34,781 bases of DNA from Euryarchaeota archaeon UBA39 (GTDB lineage Archaea; Thermoplasmatota; Poseidoniia; Poseidoniales; Thalassarchaeaceae). The stretch covers positions 1 through 34,781 of the forward strand of contig DAQW01000040.1 of assembly GCA_002503045.1 (NCBI GenBank), written 5' to 3'. A program made the position numbers and the translations under genes. Positions 13,888-22,139 of the stretch are shown one piece after another. Below the pieces are notes generated by a model. The model was not told where the DNA came from. It searched no databases and saw only the letters and a program-made list of their open reading frames with translations. Within the stretch, counting starts at the first letter, position 1; each line of letters starts with the position of its first letter.

Positions 13888-15582
13888 TTGGAAAGGCGAC
13901 CATTTGTCGATTTAACTCAATTATTTGATTTTTCATCTATGATGAAAAAAACCGTTGGATCGTTTGGTGCAGTAATTCTATCTCTATCTGCAATGGTAGG
14001 AAGCGGAATTTTTGTTCTCCCTGCCTTAGCAGGAAAAGAACTCTACTATTCAAGTGGAGGAATTGAAGGATCTTACGCTGCTCTTTGGTTAGCTTACATT
14101 CTATCTGGACTTGTAGTGATACCAGGAGCCATTTCAAAGGCAGAGTTATCTTCTGCAATGCCAAAATCAGGTGGAGCATATGTGTACATTGAACGAACAT
14201 TTGGACCTCTTATAGGTACAATTTCGGGATTGGGATTATGGGCGTCATTTATGTTAAAGTCTGCATTTGCACTAATCGGATTTAGTGCATATGTAGTCGC
14301 AATTCAAGGAACTTTAGGAATTACATTTGATGAAACTGCTGCAAAACTGTTAGCTGTTTTCATTCTAATAGTAGTCACAGCAATAAACATTAGAGGTGTC
14401 AAACTTTTGAAAAAAATTCTTACTCCAATAATTCTATTTTCAGTATCTATGGTTCTAGGTGTTTCTATTCTAGCATTCTCAAATGGAACTGCTGCTTCAA
14501 CTAGTGTGCCCTTAGATGCTGCAGTCAATGTAATGAGCAGTACCGAAGGGTGGATAGGATTAGGATCGGCTACTGCATATGTTTTCTTAGCTTATGTAGG
14601 CGTAATCAAAATTGCAGCAGTAGGAGAAGATGTTATTGATCCGGAAAAAAACTTGCCCATTGGGATGTTCTATTCTCTTGGAATTGCAATGATAATATAC
14701 GCAGGAATTTCTTACACCTTATTCTCAGTTTTTGATGGATCCGATTTAGGAATTGGTAGTGGGGGCGATCCTTCGAGAGCACCGATATATTCTCTCGCAC
14801 TTGAAGTAGGAGGAAGTACAATTGCGTTCATTATTGCTATTCTTGCCATTCTTACAATGAGCGGAGGAGGACTAACAGGACTTCTTGGAGCATCAAAATT
14901 CCCTTTTGCAATGAGTCGCGATAAACTTCTTCCAAGGGAATTAGAAGAAGTTCACGCAGTTCATGAAACACCTCATCGATCCATCTATGGAACAAGTATC
15001 TGTATGGGGATCGCTATTATTTTCCTTGATGTCGGTACTGTAGCCAAGTTAGCATCTGGATTCATGTTAATGATTTTTACAGCAGTTAATATCTGCGTAA
15101 TTGTGCTAAGAAGGGTAGAAAATGAGCATACGTGGTATCAACCTAAATATCGTTTACAATCTAGTCGACTAGTACAATATTTTGGAATTGCTTCAACTCT
15201 TGCACTTCTCCTTCTAATGGGATTACAAGCGATTATAGGCGCAGGAACTGCAATCGTATTAGGGTTCATACTTTACGTATCATATGGAAAAAAACATGTA
15301 ACAATTACCGAAAGGCCTTGGAATACATTTTTTTCTCAGATTAGAGATAATGAATCAGAATTAACTAGAGCAGTGACTGCATTCCATGCTGCAGATTTGG
15401 AGAATAATAATCACTTAAATCTCAAGGAATTTACTGCTGCGATCCGATCTTTAGATTGGTTACCATATGAGAAAGATATTATCAGAGATTTCTTCCATCA
15501 ATTAGATGAAAATAATGATGGTATTTTAGATATAGATGAATTCTTAATGGTAATTAGGACCATGTCATTAGAAGAAGAATGA
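13888..15582 (+). CDS. APC-superfamily amino-acid permease with a C-terminal EF-hand pair
   Basis: About 470 residues of an amino acid-polyamine-organocation transporter, with a first helix motif SAMVGSGIFVLPA (GSGIF substrate backbone site), the helix-2/3 PKSGGAYVYIE motif and ~12 hydrophobic helices. It is followed by a cytosolic ~85-aa domain with two EF-hand loops: DLENNNHLNLKE (nt 15394-15429) and DENNDGILDIDE (nt 15505-15540). The second is fully canonical for Ca2+ binding; the first lacks the Gly at position 6. The fusion suggests Ca2+-gated uptake. The gene follows the deaminase gene by 4 nt, so it may import the pathway substrate (an aromatic amino acid or amine). The TTG start is chosen for its ribosome site; ATG at 13867 or 13939 are alternatives. 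Confidence 0.85.
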   Translation: MERRPFVDLTQLFDFSSMMKKTVGSFGAVILSLSAMVGSGIFVLPALAGKELYYSSGGIEGSYAALWLAYILSGLVVIPGAISKAELSSAMPKSGGAYVYIERTFGPLIGTISGLGLWASFMLKSAFALIGFSAYVVAIQGTLGITFDETAAKLLAVFILIVVTAINIRGVKLLKKILTPIILFSVSMVLGVSILAFSNGTAASTSVPLDAAVNVMSSTEGWIGLGSATAYVFLAYVGVIKIAAVGEDVIDPEKNLPIGMFYSLGIAMIIYAGISYTLFSVFDGSDLGIGSGGDPSRAPIYSLALEVGGSTIAFIIAILAILTMSGGGLTGLLGASKFPFAMSRDKLLPRELEEVHAVHETPHRSIYGTSICMGIAIIFLDVGTVAKLASGFMLMIFTAVNICVIVLRRVENEHTWYQPKYRLQSSRLVQYFGIASTLALLLLMGLQAIIGAGTAIVLGFILYVSYGKKHVTITERPWNTFFSQIRDNESELTRAVTAFHAADLENNNHLNLKEFTAAIRSLDWLPYEKDIIRDFFHQLDENNDGILDIDEFLMVIRTMSLEEE

Positions 15583-15611
15583 CATCCGCTCTATTGAAAC
15601 CTAAGAGATGA

Positions 15612-15629
15612 GTCCCAGTCAAGGGGGAC
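15612..15629 (+). promoter_or_regulatory. Small hairpin overlapping the panB ribosome-binding site
   Basis: GTCCC (15612-15616) can pair with GGGAC (15625-15629) across an 8-nt loop. The GGGGG ribosome site of panB (15623-15627) is partly in the 3' arm, and the ATG follows at 15634. The 5-bp stem could modulate translation, but it is short and may be chance. Confidence 0.3.
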
Positions 15630-15633
15630 GCGC

Positions 15634-16452
15634 ATGTCAGTTGCAGGTAAGGCTCGAAAAGTAACTACTAACACGCTTCAAGAAATGAAGCAAGCAGGCG
15701 AACAAATCACCATGCTGACAGCATATGACTACTCTCTAGCAAAATTAGTAGATCAGGGGGGAATCGATGTAATTCTTGTAGGCGATTCTGCTTCAAACGT
15801 AATGGCTGGAAATGATACAACTGTCCCAATTACTCTAGATCATATGATTTACCATGCTCAATGTGTATCTAATGCAGTAGATAGAGCATTAATTGTAGTA
15901 GACATGCCCTTTGGTACATATCAAGGTAATTCAAGACTGGCTTTAGAATCAGCTATTAGAATAATGAAAGAAAGTGGAGCACATTCCGTAAAACTCGAAG
16001 GTGGAGGAGAAGTTGTTGAATCGATAGAAAGAATTCTCACAGCAGGGATTCCTGTAATGGGCCACCTTGGACTCACGCCTCAATCAATCTATAAATTCGG
16101 AACATATACAGTTAGAGCAAGAGAAAATGCAGAAGCAGAGAAACTCATTGAAGATGCAAAACTATTGGAGAAAGCCGGATGTTTTGCAATAGTCCTCGAA
16201 AAAATACCTGCAGACTTAGCAAAAAAAGTGTCAGAAGAAATTTCAATCCCAACAATAGGTATCGGAGCTGGTGCCGATGTTGATGGACAAGTGCTGGTAT
16301 TACATGATATGTTAGGTATTACAATGGACTTTAGTCCAAGATTCCTGAGACGTTACCTGAATCTAGGTAATGATATTCGAAATGCTGTTGAGCAATATGT
16401 TTCTGATGTTCGGTCACACGACTTCCCTAATTCTGAAGAACAATACGAATGA
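15634..16452 (+). CDS. panB: 3-methyl-2-oxobutanoate hydroxymethyltransferase (ketopantoate synthase)
   Basis: PanB transfers a hydroxymethyl group from 5,10-methylene-tetrahydrofolate to 2-oxoisovalerate, the first committed step to pantothenate and CoA. The 272-aa product has the expected length and motifs: MLTAYDYSLAKLVD, ILVGDSASNVM (Mg2+-binding Asp), the VVDMPFGTYQ strand, VKLEGG, MGHLGLTPQS, the catalytic-Glu region VLEKIPADL, and IGIGAG...DGQVLVLHDMLG. A GGGGG ribosome site lies 6 nt before the ATG. It follows the permease by 51 nt and may share its transcript. Its stop codon abuts the stop of the convergent surface-protein gene with no spacer. Its link to the catabolic block is probably positional only. 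Confidence 0.95.
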   Translation: MSVAGKARKVTTNTLQEMKQAGEQITMLTAYDYSLAKLVDQGGIDVILVGDSASNVMAGNDTTVPITLDHMIYHAQCVSNAVDRALIVVDMPFGTYQGNSRLALESAIRIMKESGAHSVKLEGGGEVVESIERILTAGIPVMGHLGLTPQSIYKFGTYTVRARENAEAEKLIEDAKLLEKAGCFAIVLEKIPADLAKKVSEEISIPTIGIGAGADVDGQVLVLHDMLGITMDFSPRFLRRYLNLGNDIRNAVEQYVSDVRSHDFPNSEEQYE

Positions 16453-18666
16453 TTACCATTCCATATCCCAATCTTCGGATTCTGTTGACTCATTTTTGGA
16501 AGTGTCTATTTTTTCAGATCTATACGATTCAATTTGTTGCTTCGACCATCCTGCAGAAAACAATTGAGCATCAGTCCATTTTTCACCCTCGGCCTTCTGA
16601 GAAACAATTGATGAATTCGAAGAACTTGGTTCACCTATCGAAGAATGTAATTCGGAACTCATTAGTGGGCGTTGAATATTGTTAACTGGAACAGGAGGAG
16701 GTAATTGAATTCTTGACGGTGGGGGGGCAACTGCAGGGGGTGAAATTAAATTTTCAGGCACTTTTTGTTCTAAGTCAACATCTTCTTCATCTGAATTTCT
16801 TTCTTTCATTATCTCTTTTGTTTTCCGATCAGCAGCAATTAGAACCCCTAATATCATTAACAAAATAATGAGACCGCCTACAATAGCTGCACCTGCATCA
16901 GAACCAAATAAGCCATCCATAAGTGTGGATTCAATCACGATATACTCCAATCCATATCCTTCATCATAGGTGCCTTCTAAACGAACTTCTCCTTCTTCTT
17001 TCAAATCTAATTTCCATCGTCCATCAATACATTCCAGTTTACCTGCATCGGTTAGAAATTCGACTGCACAAACTGCTATTGTGACCTTATTATTTGCGAC
17101 ATCGTATGCCCTAACCTCAATTTCAACGGTTTGACCTTGTTTCAATTCTCCTTTGATATCAAACTCAAGTGAATGAGGGGGGCCAGGTAGTACACCAATT
17201 AATATCGTCCAAGATGTATCTGCAATGGATGCAGTTAACTGTACTGTTCCTACTCCTTCCGCTTGGTAAACGAAACTTCCAGTTCCTGCAGATGAGGCTT
17301 TAATTGAACCAAAACCCGGCGGGATAGTCCAATTAACATCAACCAGATATGACGTTCCAGTTAAATCGAAACCTTTGACCGTCAAATTAAGTTCTGAACC
17401 GGTCTCAACAGATAGAGCCAAATCTCCATCGGAACGGACCTCGATATATGATGGAATACCTTGTTCGACTTCTATTGTAGCCGAAGTTACACGTGAACCC
17501 AAAGTAGCGACTATTCTGTGCTGCCCAGGCATTGAAGGAGTAAACATATGGTTTTCTGAATCAATAGATGAAGCAGGAGATGTACCTTCAATAATAGACC
17601 ATTCTAATCCTGACAAATTCACTATATTACCATCAGAATCAAAGCCCTGTGGATTTAGATAAAATGGTACATCGACGGGAATTGTGGAAGAATGTCCTGC
17701 AATTTCCAGTAATATCAAACGACCAGGTTGAACAACAAAACTAATTGATGCAGTTCGAATAATTGAAGGAGTAATAGGGTCACTAGCCTCAGCTAAAATT
17801 GTTATTAATCCTTCAATCGATGCATCAAACAATACTGATGACCCCTCACTTGCATTCAAACCAATTACCTCATTATCAACTTCCCATGAAGAATTGGCAG
17901 ACCACCTATTACCCCGAATATCTTCCCACATTGAATCAAGAACAAGAACATCATCTGCAGTAATTTCATCCAATGGAGATGATGAAGATATTGCTAAACG
18001 TCTAGCTGAACCATGAGAAACTTCTACTTCTAATTCAGCTGTAAATTCCCCATCATCTACCCTCAATGTTTGATTCCCATCTTCATTGGGAGTCCATCGA
18101 AAACCTCCACCTTGTAACATTTCTAGAGTAGAACCTTCAGGTAAAGTCCAATTATTTGTTGGAACTACAATTGCTTGACGGTATCCCTGTTGATCAACTC
18201 TTTCTAAAATCAAATCAATTGATTCATCGGCAGTTACCTGTATATTATTCGCAGTTAATTCTAAGCCAACTACTGTTCCAATAACTACTGTAATTGCGAC
18301 TGTCTTGTTTACATTTCCAGAACAAACCCAGACAGAAGCGCTACCTAATCCAGATGGAGAGAAACGGAATTGTCCCGTACCAAGTTGTGCGGTTGTCCCT
18401 CCAATAGATCCTTGATCATATCCTGCAGAAATTGTATTTCCAGATCCATCCTTCAAAGTAAAAGAGAAATCTTGAACTTCATCGGCAGATAAAATCACTG
18501 GACCAGGAGGAAGTATCTCTATTGATTGGACGGATGAACTTCCAGAACAGGAGCGTGCAGATGTGAATGAAGAACTAGATGTATCAGATGGTAGATTTTC
18601 ATGTATAGATAATGAAGACACGAGCAGGATGGCTAACAAGGCCGCCATCAACCTAGGCGAGTCCAT
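16453..18666 (-). CDS. Cell-surface protein with Ig-like repeats, membrane anchor and Trp-rich cytoplasmic tail (paralog 3)
   Basis: A 737-aa protein with a signal peptide (MAALLAILLVSSL), a Ser-rich/Cys segment, then about six ~90-aa Ig-like (bacterial Ig/invasin-type) domains marked by TADES/TADDV...D..GN...W and closing V..G strands. One transmembrane helix lies at ~588-611 (AAIVGGLIILLMILGVLIAA). The ~125-aa cytoplasmic tail is charged, then Pro-rich (VAPPPSRIQLPPPVPV), and ends with a Trp motif (WTDAQLFSAGW, then ESEDWDMEW). Its Ig domains align in order with those of the two proteins encoded just upstream. It overlaps the 1161-aa gene by 19 nt, so the three form one operon. Likely a receptor or adhesin; no ligand is recognised. 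Confidence 0.8.
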   Translation of the reverse strand: MDSPRLMAALLAILLVSSLSIHENLPSDTSSSSFTSARSCSGSSSVQSIEILPPGPVILSADEVQDFSFTLKDGSGNTISAGYDQGSIGGTTAQLGTGQFRFSPSGLGSASVWVCSGNVNKTVAITVVIGTVVGLELTANNIQVTADESIDLILERVDQQGYRQAIVVPTNNWTLPEGSTLEMLQGGGFRWTPNEDGNQTLRVDDGEFTAELEVEVSHGSARRLAISSSSPLDEITADDVLVLDSMWEDIRGNRWSANSSWEVDNEVIGLNASEGSSVLFDASIEGLITILAEASDPITPSIIRTASISFVVQPGRLILLEIAGHSSTIPVDVPFYLNPQGFDSDGNIVNLSGLEWSIIEGTSPASSIDSENHMFTPSMPGQHRIVATLGSRVTSATIEVEQGIPSYIEVRSDGDLALSVETGSELNLTVKGFDLTGTSYLVDVNWTIPPGFGSIKASSAGTGSFVYQAEGVGTVQLTASIADTSWTILIGVLPGPPHSLEFDIKGELKQGQTVEIEVRAYDVANNKVTIAVCAVEFLTDAGKLECIDGRWKLDLKEEGEVRLEGTYDEGYGLEYIVIESTLMDGLFGSDAGAAIVGGLIILLMILGVLIAADRKTKEIMKERNSDEEDVDLEQKVPENLISPPAVAPPPSRIQLPPPVPVNNIQRPLMSSELHSSIGEPSSSNSSIVSQKAEGEKWTDAQLFSAGWSKQQIESYRSEKIDTSKNESTESEDWDMEW

Positions 18667-21600
18667 GTTCCTCCCTCATCAACTTGCCAATAACTCGTGT
18701 TACCATTCCCATCATGATACCATCCAGTCTGTCCTTGTACTGTTCCTTCACAGGCTAACATGACACCACCGGAAGAGGTTGATTCTTGACTTTCTACAGT
18801 CTGCACAGCCTCTGGTTCAGAAGGAATTGATTCTTCCTGATCTAAACTCTTAGGACGAGGAGGAGCAGTCACTGTGGTTTGAATAGGAGTTTCTTGGAAA
18901 TTAGATTGAGAAGAAAAGATTTGCTGAGATTGTTGGACAACAGAATTTGCTGCACCCATTGCCGCCATATTCGCAGTATTCTGTCTTACCTGAGATGCCC
19001 CCCAAGAGGGATTCATGGCAGAAGAGGAACGATGCCGTCCCCTTCTATGAGAAGATGGAAATGCAGATGATGGAGGAGCATTGAAAGAAACCCCTGCTGG
19101 AGGAGGTGAAGGACTGGTTTGTTCTTCTGACATATGGTCATCTTCATCTTCAAAGATCTCCTCGGCTTCGTTTCTGAATTTGGGTAAAAGAACTAACATT
19201 ACAGCAAGCAGAAGAACAACGGAAACTGAACCAATAGCCATTCGACCCATGTTTGAATCGGTCAATTTAGAAAGAGCACTAGGGGTAACTGTAACGAAAA
19301 CGATTTGTTCTAATTCAAGATACTTTACAGTAATTGGAATATTTTCTCCATAATCATCTATTTCCATTCTCCAGACATCTGACTGTAGATGTTCAGCATC
19401 TCCTACTTGAGTTTCTAACACAATTTGAGAGGGTGCTACGGTTATTGGATTTCCTGATGCATCCAAAACTTTCAACGTTAAATCAACAACATCTCCCTCA
19501 GAAAATATCTTTCCTTCTTCGACATCCATTACTATAGAAATTCTATCTGGAATTCCTGGAACTACCGTAATTGAAAGTATAGAATCAGCAACCCCCCTTC
19601 TTGCAATAATATCCCAAGAACCTGTCTTTCCAACTACGTAGATGTATTCACCAGGAGAATCACCCGGAGAAATTGTGCCTGCATCTTCTAAAAAGCTCCA
19701 TGAAACATTGTCAATTGGATTTTCATTTCCTGCCAAATCTATTCCTTGAACGGTAAGTATTACTTCACCACCTCCAGGAAATGAATTGCTGCCTAAACCG
19801 TGAGAAACCGAAAGGCTTTGAGGTAATCCTGCTAAAACCAGCAAATCAACTCTCGCTGCACGTCCAGCAGCCATTCCTTCAATTTGGATATCTCCAATAA
19901 TAGTTGGTTTAAACACATTACCAGCGTCACGAATATCGGAAGTCATGTCTTCTCCATTGACTGTCCAATTAAATTGTAGTCCTTCAATCGGATTATCCAG
20001 TGAATCGAATCCCATGGGATTCAAATCAAGTGAGTCATCTGTGGTCATAGTTACACCTTCACCTGCAAAGTCAATTCTAACTAGGCGTCCGGGAATTACG
20101 TCAAACGTTCGTGTTGCAGTATATGTCACTCCATCTTCAATAGCAACTGCTTCAAGAGTAACAGTTCCAATTTCTAGGGGAGTAAATGTTGCGCCATTCG
20201 CAAATTCTACTGGATTCGGTCCATCGCCAGGATTGCTCCAAATCGCATCTAAAATCCTTTGATTACCCAAAGAATCCTGAGCCTTCATCTGTAAAAACGA
20301 TTCTTCTCCTGCTTGTAGAATATTGGAATCAGTATCAATCAATACTGAATCAATACTACCTGCACCAACTTCAATATCAATGGTATCTGTTAAATTCTCA
20401 TAATCTACCTTCACCCAATAAGTTCCAATATCTCTAGGTAACCATTCCACGGTTCCATTTGCTGCGTTTCTAAATCCACCATCCTCAGTAGACCACGCAG
20501 AAAGAGGAATTGGCATTTCTACCTGATTACCATATGCATCAGTCCACAATACTGGAAGAGGGACTGCTTCATCTGCTGCAACTGTTCTATTCGGAGGAAT
20601 AATTGAAAGATCTAATGGTTCCCCAACTGTAACTACAACTTGAGTAGAACCTGAAGCGCCGAGTGAAGCATCACAATCTATTGTCCAAGTACCAACTGCT
20701 CCTCCCGTATACATCCCTGCATTATCCACTGAACCTGAATCTACTGTATAGGTCAAATCTCCAGCTAATGCTAAATCTACAGGGTTACCTAATGCATCTA
20801 CTGCAGTTGGTAAGACTGAAACTCGTTCCCCAGAGGCAACAGTAAGATTCTGAGGTAAAACAAGATCTGTAGGTGAACCTTCAACGAGAGTAACATTGGT
20901 CCATGCTGTAAGACCAGCAGCAGATGCATCTACTCTATGCGTACCTACTTCAGTGAGTTCGAATGTTCCATTGGGATGTATAGTACCTGAATCTACTGAC
21001 CACTGAGGAGATGCAGGGTAATCATTTCCCTTAATATCGGAAAATAAAGCGGATAATTGAATTTCAACTCCTACGGGAAAAGAAGCGTTAGCCGGAATAA
21101 TGGACATTGATACCGGGGAGCCTGGTGTAACCAAGAGAACGATACAACCTGTTTCTCCATTAATCGCTTCTGCGCAGATAAATTCAAATCCAGTGCTAAG
21201 TGCAGAAAATAATCCACTAGAATCCACGAAACCACTGCCGCCCATTATATTCCAATTAACTGGAGATGATGAAACACTACCATCTTGATTACGAACTTGG
21301 GCTTTTAATGGAGAATCTGTATCGGCAGAAATTTGGCCAAATCTTGGTTCAATATCTACCCAACCTGGATCAGCAGAAGATAGAGAAGAGGGTTGATTCC
21401 AATTTACAATTATATTCCATTGAGGTCGGATATATGAAACGCCGGACTCTGATGAATGAAACGACATTGACCAAGGAAGATAGGAATCACTATTCCATGC
21501 AGCACCCATTACCATTACTCCAACAAAACCTCCATTTCCTTGGGCATTTCTTTGTTGTCCAACTTTTAGATTATCAGTTACATCCAATGAGATTGTAGTA

Positions 21601-22133
21601 GATGAAGAAGTGGCAGGAACAAATGAAATCGGTCCACCTGAATCTGAATTTGATTCCGCTCCAGGTTCGGTCCATGCAACTCCTGCCAAGTTATTTGCGA
21701 TATTCCAAGAAGGTTCGAACCAATCACGATATGTCATCAAGCCCATCACATTAGTATCAATTGAAGGAGCACTGTCAATGGTTAATTCAAGAGATGCAGA
21801 AATGATGGTAATATTGCTCATGAATCCTACAGTTGAAAGATCTAAGCCAAAAAGTGCCCTTTGTTCTGTGCCGTTCTGGGGATCAGAACTAATTTCAATT
21901 AGAGAAGAACTCGTATTAATTAAAGTTGGATCATTACTCTTAATTGCAGCATCAAAAAAGCCCCCTGAACCATCATCTTGGTATTGAAGGGTCCATGTTC
22001 CATTTCCATTATCAATCTCTAAAGGGGCATAATAATCCTGAATTTCATCTAACCCATGCGCTGGGGTCCAAGATAGTGTACTAGAAATGAAAATCAGAAC
22101 TAAAAAGAACACAAGGCCACTTTTCTTGAACAT
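18648..22133 (-). CDS. Cell-surface protein: DNRLRE module, Ig-like repeats, membrane anchor, WW-like tail (paralog 2)
   Basis: A 1161-aa protein with a signal peptide (LVFFLVLIFISSTL) and one N-terminal DNRLRE/CBM96-like beta-sandwich (~residues 45-245, with SLELTIDS, YRDWFEPSWN and VAWTEPGAE features). About eight ~90-aa Ig-like domains follow, then a transmembrane helix at ~961-984 (AIGSVSVVLLLAVMLVLLP) and a ~175-aa tail rich in Ser/Pro/Arg. The tail ends with a Trp-rich mini-domain (TGWYHDGNGNTSYWQVDEG, then TWTRLG). The gene starts 6 nt after the stop of the 3064-aa gene, with GAGGAAT just upstream. DNRLRE/CBM96 folds bind uronic-acid polysaccharides in some bacteria; the role here is inferred only. 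Confidence 0.8.
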   Translation of the reverse strand: MFKKSGLVFFLVLIFISSTLSWTPAHGLDEIQDYYAPLEIDNGNGTWTLQYQDDGSGGFFDAAIKSNDPTLINTSSSLIEISSDPQNGTEQRALFGLDLSTVGFMSNITIISASLELTIDSAPSIDTNVMGLMTYRDWFEPSWNIANNLAGVAWTEPGAESNSDSGGPISFVPATSSSTTISLDVTDNLKVGQQRNAQGNGGFVGVMVMGAAWNSDSYLPWSMSFHSSESGVSYIRPQWNIIVNWNQPSSLSSADPGWVDIEPRFGQISADTDSPLKAQVRNQDGSVSSSPVNWNIMGGSGFVDSSGLFSALSTGFEFICAEAINGETGCIVLLVTPGSPVSMSIIPANASFPVGVEIQLSALFSDIKGNDYPASPQWSVDSGTIHPNGTFELTEVGTHRVDASAAGLTAWTNVTLVEGSPTDLVLPQNLTVASGERVSVLPTAVDALGNPVDLALAGDLTYTVDSGSVDNAGMYTGGAVGTWTIDCDASLGASGSTQVVVTVGEPLDLSIIPPNRTVAADEAVPLPVLWTDAYGNQVEMPIPLSAWSTEDGGFRNAANGTVEWLPRDIGTYWVKVDYENLTDTIDIEVGAGSIDSVLIDTDSNILQAGEESFLQMKAQDSLGNQRILDAIWSNPGDGPNPVEFANGATFTPLEIGTVTLEAVAIEDGVTYTATRTFDVIPGRLVRIDFAGEGVTMTTDDSLDLNPMGFDSLDNPIEGLQFNWTVNGEDMTSDIRDAGNVFKPTIIGDIQIEGMAAGRAARVDLLVLAGLPQSLSVSHGLGSNSFPGGGEVILTVQGIDLAGNENPIDNVSWSFLEDAGTISPGDSPGEYIYVVGKTGSWDIIARRGVADSILSITVVPGIPDRISIVMDVEEGKIFSEGDVVDLTLKVLDASGNPITVAPSQIVLETQVGDAEHLQSDVWRMEIDDYGENIPITVKYLELEQIVFVTVTPSALSKLTDSNMGRMAIGSVSVVLLLAVMLVLLPKFRNEAEEIFEDEDDHMSEEQTSPSPPPAGVSFNAPPSSAFPSSHRRGRHRSSSAMNPSWGASQVRQNTANMAAMGAANSVVQQSQQIFSSQSNFQETPIQTTVTAPPRPKSLDQEESIPSEPEAVQTVESQESTSSGGVMLACEGTVQGQTGWYHDGNGNTSYWQVDEGGTWTRLG

Positions 22134-22139
22134 AGGTTC

